From Nelumbo lutea (lineage: Eukaryota > Streptophyta > Magnoliopsida > Proteales > Nelumbonaceae): a DNA stretch of 64,000 nt. The notes under the pieces are model-generated. The model did not search any database. It had not been told where the DNA came from and saw only the letters and a list, made by a program, of their open reading frames with translations. Shown here piece after piece: positions 46,376-58,069 of this stretch (its first letter is position 1; every line of letters begins with the position of its first letter). The stretch covers positions 56,477,655 through 56,541,654 of the forward strand of contig JAKGHH010000005.1 in NCBI GenBank assembly GCA_022828595.1, written 5' to 3'. The translations under genes and the position numbers were made by a program.

Positions 46376-46638
46376 AGAAGGAAAACAGTCCCAAAAGAAT
46401 AAAAAAACTGATTAAAAGAAGGGGCAAAACAAAGGAGATAGCAGCAACAAGAAGAAGGGTTGTTTGTACATCATTGCTTCCTCTAATCCTTTCATTAAAA
46501 ACGATTAATCACTAATTATCAAAAAATTACAAGTAAGTCCTTAGTGGGGCGGCTAGTTAATTAAAACAAGAGAAAACTAATGCTAATTATATAAAGTACA
46601 ATTGTGGGCTATGGGACATTTGGCCCATCTTCTCTACA
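46376..46638 (-). repeat. 3' LTR of element N
   Basis: The plus strand runs from AGAAGGAAAACAGTCCC to TTCTCTACA. It is shorter than the other copy (about 263 versus 339 bp) because a GAA-repeat stretch and a segment with a second AACA motif are missing. Confidence 0.87.
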
Positions 46639-49122
46639 CTCCCCCTCAAGCTGAGCATAGATGTTAATCATGCCCATCTTGCTTGTATCATGTTGTAGCT
46701 TCACCTTGGAGACTCCTTTGGTAAAAAATATCAACTAACTGTTCTTTCTCTAATGAGATTCTTGTCAACCTCAATATGCTTCATTCTATCATGTTGTACT
46801 ATTGTGGGAAATGTTAATGGCAACATGATTGTCACAATACGACATTAGTGGTATGCCATACTCAACACCTAATTCCTCTATTAGGGATCGAAACCAAAGT
46901 AACTCAAACTTTATAAGCCATAGCTCTATACTTTGCCCCAGCTGAAGATCTAGCAACCACTGATTGTTTCTTGCTTCTCCAAGAAACAATATTGCCTGCT
47001 ACCATACTACAGTATCCTGAAGTTGACCTCCTATCATCAATGTTGCCTGCCTAGTTAGCATCTATATAGGCCTCCAGTTTCATATGACCATGTTCAGTAA
47101 AAAAAATATCCTTCCCAAGAGTGCTCTTCAAGTAACATAAAATCCTCTTTTCCGCTGCCAATGTATCTCTGGGAGCATGCATGAATTGGCTAATGTAGCT
47201 AATAGCATATGCAATGTTAGGACGAGTCATACAAAGATATGGCAATTTCCCTAATAACCTTTGAAACACTCCCTTATCCTCCTCCATTAGAGGCAAAAAG
47301 CTTGTGACTCATATCAATACCACTGGTCTTGCACCCATTTTACTTGTTTCAGTGAGCAAGTCTAGCACATACTTGTGTTGAGAAATAAAGATTTCATCTT
47401 TAGACTGAACCACTTCAATGCCTAGGAAATACCTCAATTCCCCTAGGTATTTGATCTCAAACTCTACGTGAATGAAGGATTTAAGGTTATCAATCCCTAT
47501 CACATCAATGCCAATCACTTGTCATCCACATAGACTATAAGGTATACCACCAATAAACCTCTCCTCTTCACAAAGAGGGTATGGTCAGACTGAGTCTGTA
47601 TGTAACCAAATTTAACAAGAGCAGCCCTAAACCTTTCAAACCAGGCTCTAGGTGTCTGTTTGAGCCCATAGAGAGACTTCTTCAGCTTGCACAACTTACC
47701 CTCCATGTCTATGCCATACATCCCTGGTGGAAGAGACATATAAACCTCATGTAATTCTCCATTCAAGAAGGCATTTTTCACATCTAGCTAATAGAGGGGT
47801 CAATCTGAACGAGCTACCAAAGATAGTAGGACCCTCATAGAGGTCATCTTCGTAACAGGGGCAAAAGTTTCTAGGTAGTCGATCCCATAAGTCTGTGTGT
47901 AGCCTTTTGCAACCAATCGAGCTTCGTATCTCTCAATAAAGCCATCAACATGATATTTGATGGTGTACACCCATTTACAACCCATAAGATCCTTCCCTTC
48001 AGGCAAATCAACCACTTCCCATGTGCCATTCTTGTGTAGAGTCTCTATCTCGGTTCTTATAGTATCCCTCCATTCTGGAATAGAGAGAGCTTTTGATATA
48101 GACCCGGGTATAGGGCTAGAAGCAATAGAGGAAAGAAAGGAATAATATGAATGAGAAAGAAGGCCATAGGAAAGATGTTTAGGAATGCAATGTGCGGTAC
48201 ACTTTCGCTTACCTTTCCATATGGCAATAGGGACATCAAGGTTTGGGAAGGGAGGCTACAAGGGTGTGTGACCTCAGTACCTGTTGTCTCTTCAGCACTT
48301 GGAAGTGTAGGAGGCTCATATGGTGTAGAGGAAACAAACTACTCATTCCTGGCTTTTGCCTTTGGTACCACCAGTGAGTAGAAAGAAGACGAGGAGGCAA
48401 TGGAAGAGAAACAAGAGTAGTGAAGGGATCCAGAGATGATTGTTCCCTCTTGGACTCAATAGAAGAAGACTCATGTGAAGAAGACTCAACAGGAACAGGA
48501 AGGGGGAGTGCAAGCAACTGTGACAAATACTCCCCCTGAGAACGATGCTCCCCTTGAAATGAACCATAGAAAGGAGTGGACTTGGCAAAAGTAACATCCA
48601 TTGAGACATAATGAGTTCCACTACTAGGATCAAAACAGCAATAACCCTTCTATGTGGAGGCATAACCAAGAAAAATGCACTTATGGGCCTCCGGTTCAAA
48701 TTTATGTCTTTGGGTACTAGAAATGTTTACATAACAAGTGCAGCCAAAGACACGAAGGAGAAGGAAACAAAGGTCCTTATTTGAATAAAGAAGATTAAAA
48801 TGAGACTTAAAGCCCAAAACTCTGGATGACATACGATTGATTAGATATGTCGCAGTGAGAACAACATCCCCCCAAAACTTTGTAGGAACATGTGAGGCAA
48901 AAAAATGCTTCTTGCAATTTCAACTATGCGACGATTCTTCCTTTTAGCTACTCCATTTTGTTTCAGAGTACGAGTACAAGAGCTTTAGTGGATGACCCCA
49001 AAGTCAATGAGATAAGAGGTTAGATTTTTCTCAAAGTATTCTTTTGCATTATTAAACCTAAATATCTTGATTCTTCTATCAAACTGGGTAAGAACAAATT
49101 CATGTAATTGCCTTACAAGCTT
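46639..49122 (-). pseudogene. Copia pol of element N: integrase end, RT, RNase H
   Basis: From 49122 leftward: integrase with KNLTSYLIDFGVIH and KQNGVAKRKNRRIVE, then SRVLGFKSHFNLLYSNKDL and KCIFLGYAST, a linker, and reverse transcriptase ([43 protein letters not shown] at about 47521-47535). RT C-terminal pieces follow (47518-47051) and then RNase H (46989-46789 and flanks, DNHVAINISHNS). At least ten frame breaks are present. Confidence 0.88.
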
Positions 49123-49127
49123 GGAAA

Positions 49128-49432
49128 TGAAAGCTGAACCACTGTAGTCGAAGTAGCAAAAAAGAGGAGAAGAAAAAGAGATGTTGGAATGTCGAACTGT
49201 CCTTGCCAGTCGACCATGCTATTATTTATATTTGAATGTAGTACAAGATGCAAGAAAGTACTGGAATGCCCCTGATTAGTGATGGGACACCCTGTTAACT
49301 TAAAACATTAAGCAGGCTTAGGCCCATTAACACAGGCCCAGTTATAGGATAACTTAAACTTAAGTATGGGCTAATAAGAACTCTTATCAGCTGAACACTC
49401 ATACAAAGAGACATCATTCTAACATTCTAACA
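49128..49432 (-). repeat. 3' LTR of element O
   Basis: The plus strand runs from TGAAAGCTGAACC to CATTCTAACA; the polypurine tract (CTCCCCCTCAAGC) begins at 49433. Confidence 0.93.
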
Positions 49433-50421
49433 CTCCCCCTCAAGCTAGGCATGGATATCAATCATGTTTAGCTTGCCAAGTATGTCCCTGAACTTTGTTG
49501 TTGCCAGTCCTTTAGTCAATACATCTACAATTTGCATCTCTGATGGAGTATAAGGCACACAGAGTTCTCTTGAAACAATTCTCTCTCTGACAAAGTGTCA
49601 ATCAATTTCAATATGTTTTGTCTTGTCATACTGCACGGGGTTGTTGGCAATGTTGATAGGAGCTTTATTATCACAATACAGCCTGAGAGGACTCTCAGTC
49701 TTAATACCAAGCTCATTAAGAAGAGTTCTGAGCCATGAAAGTTCAGCAACCCCGTGTGCCATAGCTCGGTATTCTGCCTTTGCACTTGATCTAGCCACAA
49801 CATTCTGCTTCTTACTACGCCATGTGACCAAGTTTCCCCCCAAGAATGTACAGTAACCTGAGGTTGATTTTCTGTCTCCAACAGACCTAGCCCAATCAGC
49901 ATCAGTGTAGGCTTCAATTTCAAATCTGTTGTTTTCCTGAATAGAATTCATTTCCTTGGCCAAGTCTTCAAGTATCTGAGAATTCTTTCCACTGCTCTCA
50001 TATGAGGGATCTTTGGTGAGTGCATGAATTGACTGACAACATGCACTACATAGGCAATGTCTGGCCGAGTAAGGGATAAGTATATCAGTTTTCCTACCAA
50101 TTTTTGGTACCTCTCTTTATTACAGTATTCCTCACCCATTGATTCTTGTAGTCCATGGTTCGATTCTATTGAAATGTCTACTGGCCTGCACCCCATCATA
50201 CATGTTTCCTCTGGGAGATCTAGCACATATTTCTGTTGACATATGTAGATTCCTTCTCTTGATCTAGCAACTTCAATCCCAAGAAAATATCTCAAATTTC
50301 CTAGGTCTTTGATCTCAAATTCTGAAGCTAAGAACTCCTTCGTCCTCTTCATCTCTTCCACATCATTTCCAGTAATCACCATATCATCCACATAAACAAT
50401 GAGAGCCGTAAATTTGTCATC
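49433..50421 (-). pseudogene. Element O: RT C-terminus and RNase H
   Basis: The frame at 50391-49948 starts at the RT active site (VYVDDMVITGNDVEEM) and runs through LGNLRYFLGIEVARS and TRPDIAYVVHVVSQFM. A frameshift near 49955 leads to RNase H, 49963-49598 (YTDADWARSVGDRKSTSGYC, SSAKAEYRAMAHGVAELSWL, CDNKAPINIANNP, KHIEID). The rest to the polypurine tract is in another frame. Confidence 0.9.
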
Positions 50422-51480
50422 CTATCTCCTTGTAAACAATGTATGATCTGCACTGCTCTGAGTGTACCCCACTTTCTTCATGGTCATACAAAGTCTCTCA
50501 AACCATGCCCGGGGAGACTGCTTCAAACCATATAATGCTTTCCTTAATTTACACACCTTCTTTCCAACATCATAGCCAGGAGAAGGTTCCATGAATACCT
50601 CTTCATGAAGATCACCATTTTGGAAAGCATTCTTCACATCCAATTGATGGAGATCCCAAGAGAAATTTGCTGCTAGTGACAGTAGAGCCCTGATTGCGTT
50701 GAGCTTTGCTACTGGAGCAAAGGTTTCCTTGTAGTCAAATCCTTCCTTTTGTGTAAATCCCTTTGCCACAAGTCTGGCCTTGTACCTCTCGATTGACACA
50801 TCTTCCCTGTGCTTTATTGTGAATACCCACTTGCACCCAACAGTGCCTTTCCCCTCTGGTAGGTCCACCAATTCCCACGTTCTTGCTTTCATTAGGGCTT
50901 TCATCTCTTCATTCATGGCTTCTTTCCACCTTGGATCAGATGCCGCCTCAGAGTACCTAGAAGGGACACATACAGAGGAAAGAGCAGACACAAAGGAGTG
51001 ATAGGCAGGAGATAAGTGTGAGTAAGAAACATAATCAACAATGGGATGCCGAGTGATACAAGAACGAACAGGCTTATGGAGAGCAATAAGATACAAATCC
51101 GAAGTGAGTGAGTCAGAATTACCTTGGATTGCAAAGACAGATTGATCTGAGTTCAACTGGTTGCAATCATGAGATTGATGGCCCTTTTTCCTTCTGTTGT
51201 ATGTAAGTATCTCTTTCTCTTGCCTACTAGAACCTTCAGGAGCATCTGTTGCATCAGGAGAAGTAACTGGCACAGTTGGAGCCTCACTACGTTGATCCGG
51301 AAGGTCACAGCTAGGAGTAGTGGAAGGTGATGAAAGGGGAACAAAAAGGAAGGGAGAATGAGAATCCTCTTCCAACCCACAAGTCTCCCCCTGAAGAGGA
51401 TTCTGGGAAGATTGGAAATAGGGTTGAGACTCAAAAAAGACAACATCTCTGGTGACATTTTTTCTTGGAGACAGGATCAT
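50422..51480 (-). pseudogene. Element O: linker and reverse transcriptase, open 352 codons
   Basis: An uninterrupted stretch with an acidic, Ser/Pro-rich linker, then HKPVRSCITRHPIVDYVSYS and EAMNEEMKALMKARTWELVD. It continues with [60 protein letters not shown] and [13 protein letters not shown]. It ends at a TAG (50422-50424) just before the active-site segment. Confidence 0.92.
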
Positions 51481-52200
51481 AACACTTATACCCCTTTTGT
51501 GTAAGAGAGTACCCCAAAAATATTCCCTTCATAGCCTTGGGATCCAGCTTGGTTTTCTTTGGATCCTTCACATGTATGAAGCATGTACAGCCAAAAACCC
51601 GTGGAGGAAGAGGAAATTCTGGAAGAGTGGGACACAAAACAGAGAAAGGAGTCTTCATACCCAATACCTTAGATGGCATCCGATTTATCAGGTATGATGC
51701 GGTGAGTATAGCTTGAGACCAATATTGCTTGGGCACTTTGTGCTGGAAAAGTAGGGCTTGAGTTGTCTCCAATAGGTGCCTGTTCTTGCGCTCAACAACC
51801 CCATTTTGCTGAGGGATGTAAGCACATGATGATTGGTGTAACATGCCTGCATCTTCCATGAATGAGTTCATGGATCTTTCAAAGTACTCAGCTGCATTGT
51901 CCGACCGAAATTGCTTAATCTTCTTCTCAAATTGTGTTTTAATCATCTTGCAAAAAATCATGGTTATTTGTAGAACTTCATCACGTCCTTTTAACAGATA
52001 AATCCAAGTGCATCGAGAATAATGGTCAATAAAACTGATAAAGTAACGGAAGCCATCAATGGAAACAATGGGTGAAGGTCCCCAAACATCAGAATGAACC
52101 AAATCAAAAGGAGCTTGAATTTCATTACTAGAAATTGGATACATTGTTCTACATTGTTTTAACATTTGACACACATCACAAATTAAACTTTGACTTGGAA
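51431..52200 (-). pseudogene. Element O: integrase, open 247 codons
   Basis: It starts in the zinc-finger region (CDVCQMLKQCRTMYP, about 52190-52140). It has the core motifs HSDVWGPSPIVSIDGF, FRSDNAAEYFERSMNSFMED and QQNGVVERKNRHLLE with the DDE triad intact, then RVFGCTCFIHVKDPKKTKLD and KGIFLGYSLTQKGYKCYDP. The upstream GAG-pre-integrase, protease and gag are deleted. Confidence 0.92.
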
Positions 52201-52234
52201 TTCCCTTACATAATCATAGAAACAACATTGCTAA

Positions 52235-52533
52235 AGAAAGCTGAACCACTGTGGTCGAAGTAGCAGAAAAAAGGAGAAGAGATGCTGTAAGGTCGAACTG
52301 TCCTTGCCAATCGACCATGCTATTATTTATATTTGAATGTAGTACAAGATACAAGAAAGTACTGGAATGCCCCTGATTAGTGATAGGACACCCAGATAAC
52401 TTAAAACATTAAACAAGCTTAGGCCCATTAACACAGGCCCAGTTACAGGATAACTTAAACTTAAGTATGGGCTAATAAGAACTCTTATCAGCCGAACACT
52501 CATACAAAGAGACATCATTCTAACATTCTAACA
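52235..52533 (-). repeat. 5' LTR of element O
   Basis: Matches 49128-49432 along its length with a few differences. Its inner end reads AGAAAGCTG where the other copy has TGAAAGCTG. No primer-binding site follows. Confidence 0.92.
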
Positions 52534-52538
52534 GGAAA

Positions 52539-53240
52539 CTTTGTCATGAGATCTCATAAAAAATAACCAACTATACCAAGAAAAATTGTCAATGAACAAG
52601 ATAAAATATCAATAACCACCCATAGAAGGCAAGTGGTATGGCCCCACACATTAGAGTGTACAATATGAAAAGGAAAAGTGGATCTCTTATTACTTAAAAG
52701 ATAAATGCTTCTACAATGTTTTGATAACTTACATGACTCACAATGAAGACTAGACAAGTTAATTCCCTTAAACAACTCTGGGAATAAATGACTCAAAGCA
52801 AAAAAGGATAAATGACCCAAACAAAAATGACATAACATGACACGACTAAAAGATTTTGAAGAAGTAGACCCAAAAGCAATTCTTTCAGGCTATCCTTGGC
52901 TTTGTCCAAGAGTATCTATTAGATATATTCCATTCGCCTCATGGCCACTCCTAATTACTTTCTAAGACTTCAAGTCCTGGAAAACACAATAAGAAGGGAA
53001 GAAGGTTACACTACAGTTTAAAGATTTAGTTAAGATACTCACTGACATCAAATTAGCATGCAGTTTAGGGACATGAAGGATAAAAGTAAGGGAAAGGGAG
53101 TCTGTGGCCTTGATGACTCCCTTGCCAAAAATAGGGGCAAGAGAACCATCGGCTAGGATGATCTTATTATGGATAGAAAGTAAGATCTGAATATAGTAGA
53201 AATGTTGGTCATATGATCAGAAGCACCTAAATCAATAATC
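52539..53240 (-). pseudogene. Element N: protease, GAG-pre-integrase and first half of integrase
   Basis: The minus strand shows GHEANGIYLIDT, LCHFCLGHLSFFALSHLFPE, CESCKLSKHC and FHIVHSNVWG. The sequence after SNVWG runs in another frame to the target duplication of O, where it meets 49122. Upstream lies the protease end with HVPKLHANLMS-like sequence. Confidence 0.82.
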
Positions 53241-54345
53241 CAAGGGATCCTACGATTACCTAATATGGCTGCATGGTTGGTAGTAGCACGTATGCCTGAA
53301 TAAGCAAATGTAGACAGCTGGATTTCCTGAAGAGTTGGAGGAGGTGGCTACATTCTCAAGGTGGCTGATCATCCTCCCATATTTCTTATACTCTGCCTCC
53401 ATAACAGCTAACTGCTCACTAGCAGCTTTCTCATCTGTGGCACTAATGTCATTATATGACACTATGGCTGCATTGGCACTCCCAATCTTCCCATTTTCAA
53501 CCTTCTTTTGAAAACAGGGTGGAATAAGGTTTGGACGTAGCTTCTAACATTTATCCTTTGTATGTCTTGGTTTCTTATAGTATGCACATATAACCTCCTT
53601 CTTCCCTGTACCACATATAGTCACCTTGGGTTTCAACCCCATATTAGCAAAATGGTCAACTGGACTAGTCCCTTGAACCTGAACCATCCTTTTGCTCTCC
53701 TCACTACCACCATGGCATAAGCCTGAGACAAAGATACATTGTCTTTAGCTAGGATGTTCTGTCTGATAATATCAAATTTTGGATTCAACTTTCTCAGGAA
53801 TTCAAACACCATTCCTCTCAACTAAATTTCTATATGTTTTTGCATCATTTGTACTTTCCCAAACAACTGTTTCCATGAGATCTCTCTTGCCACAAGGATT
53901 TCAGCATTGAGAAGTAGACTGCTAAAGGTTTCTTCCCCTACCTTAGATTGTTCGCATCACTTCTCAACTTATAAGCCCTATCCACATTCAGTTTTTGTGA
54001 ATAGGTTTCATCAATACTATCCCATATTTCCTTAGTAGAATTCATCCACAAATAGTGCTGACTAATTTGCGGTTGCATCGAATTCACCAACCACCCAATA
54101 ACTGTATAATTCTCTTGCAACCATTTATCATACGACATGTTATCGTCCTATGGTGCTTTCTTGCTCCTGGAAATATATCTTCACTTTCCTCTACTATAAA
54201 TAAGTATCTTTACTGATTGTGACCATGCTAGATAGTTAGTCCCATCAAGCTTGACTGTGGTCACAGCCAATAAAGAGTCTATAGGTGCTCCCGAAACCTA
54301 TTAAGACTCTAAGCTCGTCTTATTTTCAATTCCAAGAGCATCCAT
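53241..54345 (-). pseudogene. Copia gag of element N
   Basis: The start is ATG 54345 (MDALGIENKTS). The capsid motif LDGTNYLAWSQSVKILIYSR is followed by a stop, then SYDKWLQENYTVIGWLVNSM and AYKLRSDANNLR. A decayed middle is followed by VFEFLRKLNPKFDIIRQNIL, a damaged knuckle region (53530-53620), and EQLAVMEAEYKKYGRMISHL. Alignment with M and J places it in a sister family. Confidence 0.85.
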
Positions 54346-54798
54346 CTTCCTCAAACAACTCCTAAAACAGTTTCAGATGACACATAAAGAAGACAGGAAA
54401 TAACACCAAGTACCGACCTTCACATATCCCTAACAGCCAACTGCGTCTCACTCGGAACTCGAGAGAAATAGAAAAAAGGCAGTCGCTCCCTATAGGCTTC
54501 ACAAAACTATGCAAAGCTTGGATCTTGGATTGATCTTCAAGGCAATCCAAAAGATCCCCTTCAGCCACTGAGAGCCAAGGTGAAGCTTCTTGTGGGACGC
54601 GCAATAAAAAACTCTCCAGTTGATTAGGGTTTTTGGGCAAAACCAAAAACTATTAAAAAGATGAGAAGAATATCACTTCTTTTTTTCCAAGAAACCACTA
54701 CCAATTGAGCTGAATATCTTCTTCAATCAATCATTTGATTCAACTCTCCATACACACTATGTATGGAAACAAAAAAAAAAGGAAAGAAAAAGAGACCT
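54346..54798 (-). other. Untranslated leader of element N
   Basis: About 450 bp with no sense frame, roughly half the length of the leaders of J and M. Confidence 0.65.
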
Positions 54799-54810
54799 GC
54801 TCTAATACCA
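54799..54810 (-). promoter_or_regulatory. Variant primer-binding site of element N
   Basis: The minus strand reads TGGTATTAGAGC directly after the LTR end TTCT. It carries the same C-to-T change as the primer site of element I. Confidence 0.87.
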
Positions 54811-55149
54811 AGAAGAAAAACAGTCCCAAAAGAATAAGAATACTGATTAAAAGAAGGGGGAAAACAGAGGAGATAGCAGCAGCAAGAAGAAGAAGAAGAA
54901 GAAGAAGAGATCGGTTGTGAGAAGGGTTGTTCGTACATCACTGCTTCCCCTAATCCTTTCATTAAAAATGATTAACCACTAATTATCAAAAAATTACAAG
55001 TAAGCCCTTAGTAGGGCGGCTAGTTAATTAAAACAAGAGAAAACTAATTCTAACAAGCCCATAAGAAAAGGCCCATTAACAGAACAGAACATAAAAAAAA
55101 TATAAAGCACAGTTGTGGGCTATGGGACATTTGGCCCATCTTCTCTACA
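54811..55149 (-). repeat. 5' LTR of element N
   Basis: Pairs with 46376-46638 and is longer. It contains a (GAA)n run at about 54885-54909. Confidence 0.9.
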
Positions 55150-55154
55150 GTTTG

Positions 55155-55204
55155 CTTGCAAGTTGGGCATGATGGAAATATATGCTCAACTTAAAGGGGA
55201 GTAT
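55155..55204 (+). pseudogene. Copia element P, part 2 (last codons and polypurine tract)
   Basis: KLGMMEIYAQLKGEY follows the target duplication of N and leads into the polypurine tract AAAGGGGAG (55193-55201). Confidence 0.8.
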
Positions 55205-55465
55205 TGTAATGGGTGACAATATTAGTGGGCTGTTTCCTCTTTATGTTTTAGACATTTTTGCTACATTGGGCCCGAAGTTATTAGGCAAAATTAGCTTTTT
55301 TTTATGTGTTAAAGTATGCTTTCACTAATCAGGGGTAAATATGTTTTTTATGTGTTATTATCCTCATAATATAAATATTACTTTAGGACCGGCTGAGGAC
55401 ACACTTGCCACCCATCCATCTTCTCTCTTCTCTATTTTCTTTCTTTTGCTCTAATCACCATTGTA
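55205..55465 (+). repeat. 3' LTR of element P (right end approximate)
   Basis: It starts TGTAATGGGTGACAAT after the polypurine tract. The right end is lost where element Q begins; no second copy is available. Confidence 0.6.
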
Positions 55466-57324
55466 GGTCAGCAAACATATACAACTGGGTCTCTAGACCA
55501 TTTTGTAACTCTATCCCCTCCCTCACTTCCCAAACCATTACTTCAGCTAATGGTACTAATCATCTCCGGTATAAGTGGTGTCTCTTTTGATTCTAATTTA
55601 ACTTTACCTTCTGTATTATATGTTCCTAAATTTCTGTTTAGTCCCTTGTATGTTAGTAAACTTATTCAATCTCTAAATTGCTATGTCTCATTCTTCCCTT
55701 CTCATTGTGTGTTTAAGGATCTCAAGACAAGGAAGACGATTGGTAGCGGGCATGAATCTAGAGGATTGTACTACTAGATGGTGGCAGCTGACAAAGAGCT
55801 TTACGTATAACACTTTCACCTCTACAATGGCATTGTTGGTTGGGTCATCCATCTCTTCTTGTTCTCAAAAAGCTAGCTTATGGTTTAGTGCCTATTAGTG
55901 AATTACAATGTGAGTCATGCTAACTTAGAAAGCACATCAAGTATCCTTAGTTCCAAGGGAAAATAAAAGAGAATCAAGTCCTTTTGTTCTTGTTCACTTT
56001 GATGTTTGAGGTCTAAGTTGTATTGATCCATACAATGAATTTAAGCATTTTGTTACATTTATTGACGATTATTCTAGAAAGACATGGATTCATTTAATGA
56101 AATCCCATTCAAAATTGTTCAATATATTTCTTTCCTTTTGATTCCTAGGGTTTTATTCATCAATCTTCTTGTTCGCATACACCTCAACAAAATGGTGTAA
56201 CTGAATGAAATAATAGACATTTACTTGATATTGCTTGTGTTTGGGCCCTTCCAATTCTGATGCTGGATCCTAAAATTTATGGGAGTGATGTTGTACTTAT
56301 GTCTTGTTTCCTTATTAATTGTATGCCTCTGAGGTCCTTAATAGTGAATCTCCCTTTTCTCTCCTTTTTCCTTCTGTCTCTATTTCCTCTTCACCCTTAT
56401 GTTTTTGGATGTGTTTGTTTTGTTCATAGGCTCGCCTTAGGCTAGATAAAGTTGATGCTTGAGCCCTTAAGTGAAATAGTCCTACTCTTCCTCTGTCCTT
56501 TGTTCTTCCTAATGTCTCCTTTCAAAACATTCCCTATTTTTCAGTCATTACATCACTCTTATCTCCACATCCTCTTCCTATTCCTACCATAGAGATTTCC
56601 CTACCAATTTCAACAATTGACGCATCTACATGACCATTCAAAGTGTACATGAAAGTACCATGCAGATTAATCTTACCTACAACTCCAACTTTTGTCAAGC
56701 CACCACAGATTTCACAATTGAAGGATCCTTTTGGTTTTGACTTAACCTATTTCCTTTCAAAAAGGTAAACGCTCTTGTACTGAACATCCTATCTCGTGTT
56801 ATGTTTCTTTTGCTCATTTGTTTCTTTCCTATTGGAAGTTTGTGTCCCTTGTCTTTTTTGTATATGTCTCCAGCTCAGTTAAGGAAAATCTTGTGTCACT
56901 AAACTAGAAGCGGGCAATGGATGAGAAATTTTATGCTCGTCTCAAATCATACAAGGGATTTCACTCCTCTCCATCCTAGGAAGAAGGTAGTAGGTTGTCA
57001 TTAGGTTTACACAGTGAAGCATTGGGCTGATGGTAGTGTGGAGAGGGATAAAGCACGATTGGGTGGCAAGTGGTTATACCCATACTTATGGTATAGGTTA
57101 TTATGTAATTATTTCCTTGGCAGTTCATTATGAGTAGTTGTTATTTTAGTTAGATGTCAAGAATGCCTCCTCCGTGATGATTTTTAGGAGGAAGTGTATA
57201 TGGAGCAATCACTGCAAGTTTGGTTTGGTCAATTTAGTAGTATGATACAACAGTTTGGACTGCAACAATGTAGTGTTGATCACATATTTTAAGACAAATT
57301 ATATTGATTTTCCGAAAATTAAGG

Positions 57325-57368
<44 letters not shown>

Positions 57369-58069
57369 TTTTACTTCTTCCATCATTTTTCAATGGATGT
57401 TTCACACTTTTTATAAAACCATTAAAGTATTATTTCCTATGTTTAAATAACTTATTTATAATCATATCAACTTGTATTTATTATTATTAATATATTTTTT
57501 AATATTTACTTGAGTTTTCTAGTGGATCCAAAGTGTATCCCAATACGTCTCTTAAAATTGCCTTTTTGACACCTTGCATTTCCAATACTTGAACCTTGGA
57601 TAGAATCCTACACCAATGTTGATTGAGCTAGATTGGTTGAGGATAGAAGATTGACCTTGGGTTATTGTACCTTTGTTGGCAGTAACATTGTTTCTTGGAG
57701 AAGCAAGAAATAATCTTCCATTGCCCAATTGAGTGTGGAGGCTAAGTATAGAGCCATGGACATAGATTTTGAGTTGCTTTGGCTAAGAATGCTTCTTACA
57801 AAATTGAGGATTGATTTTGTAGGCCTTATGAAGCTATTTTTTGACAATCAGGCTACAATAAACATAGCCAATAATCCTATTCGATATGAGAATACAAAGC
57901 ATATAGAAGTTGATTGACACTTCATATGTGAAAAGGTTGCTGGGGGAGAGGTTTCTCTACTTGTAAAGTCAAGTGATCAATTGGCTGATTGTTAACCAGA
58001 ATCTCTCAGTTGAAGTTGGAAGATAATTTGTGCAAGCTAGGGATGTACAACATTTTCACCTAGCTTGAG
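55466..58069 (+). pseudogene. Copia element Q, strongly decayed pol
   Basis: The plus strand shows SVLYVPKFLFSPLYVSKLI and GSGHESRGLYY (GAG-pre-integrase, 55590-55777). Integrase follows in fragments (HPSSCSHTPQQNGV-type near 56170, FINDYSRKTWIH-type near 56070, VFGCVCFVHRL near 56400), then a short RT piece near 56985-57290 (VYTVKHWADGSVER). A stretch unrelated to copia lies at about 57290-57600, and RNase H at 57620-57990 (GYCTFVGSNIVSWRSKK, SVEAKYRAMD, DNQATINIANNP, KHIEVD). Most of the RT is gone. It is the oldest-looking copia copy in the intron. Confidence 0.8.
57327..57368. repeat. Compound (TA)n-(CA)n microsatellite
   Basis: About ten TA units followed by about thirteen CA units inside element Q. 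Confidence 0.95.

Larger units (their letters stand above)
49128..52533 (-). mobile_element. Copia element O, internally deleted, nested in N
   Basis: LTRs at 49128-49432 and about 52235-52533 are flanked by the exact target duplication GGAAA (49123-49127 and 52534-52538). Between them are RNase H, RT and integrase on the minus strand. The gag, protease, leader and primer-binding site are absent: the integrase runs out at about 52200 and the 5' LTR follows within about 35 bp. At 3.4 kb it is a deletion derivative. Confidence 0.93.
46376..55149 (-). mobile_element. Ty1/copia retrotransposon N, full length, carrying element O
   Basis: LTRs at 46376-46638 and 54811-55149 are flanked by the exact target duplication GTTTG (46371-46375 and 55150-55154). 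The inside has all copia domains on the minus strand, related to J and M but more decayed, and is split in the integrase by element O (49128-52533). It is inserted at the very end of the RNase H frame of element P. Confidence 0.92.

Noticed and set aside
54735..54920. 61-codon Lys/Arg-rich frame
   Set aside because: Antisense reading of the N leader and the GAA repeat in its LTR.
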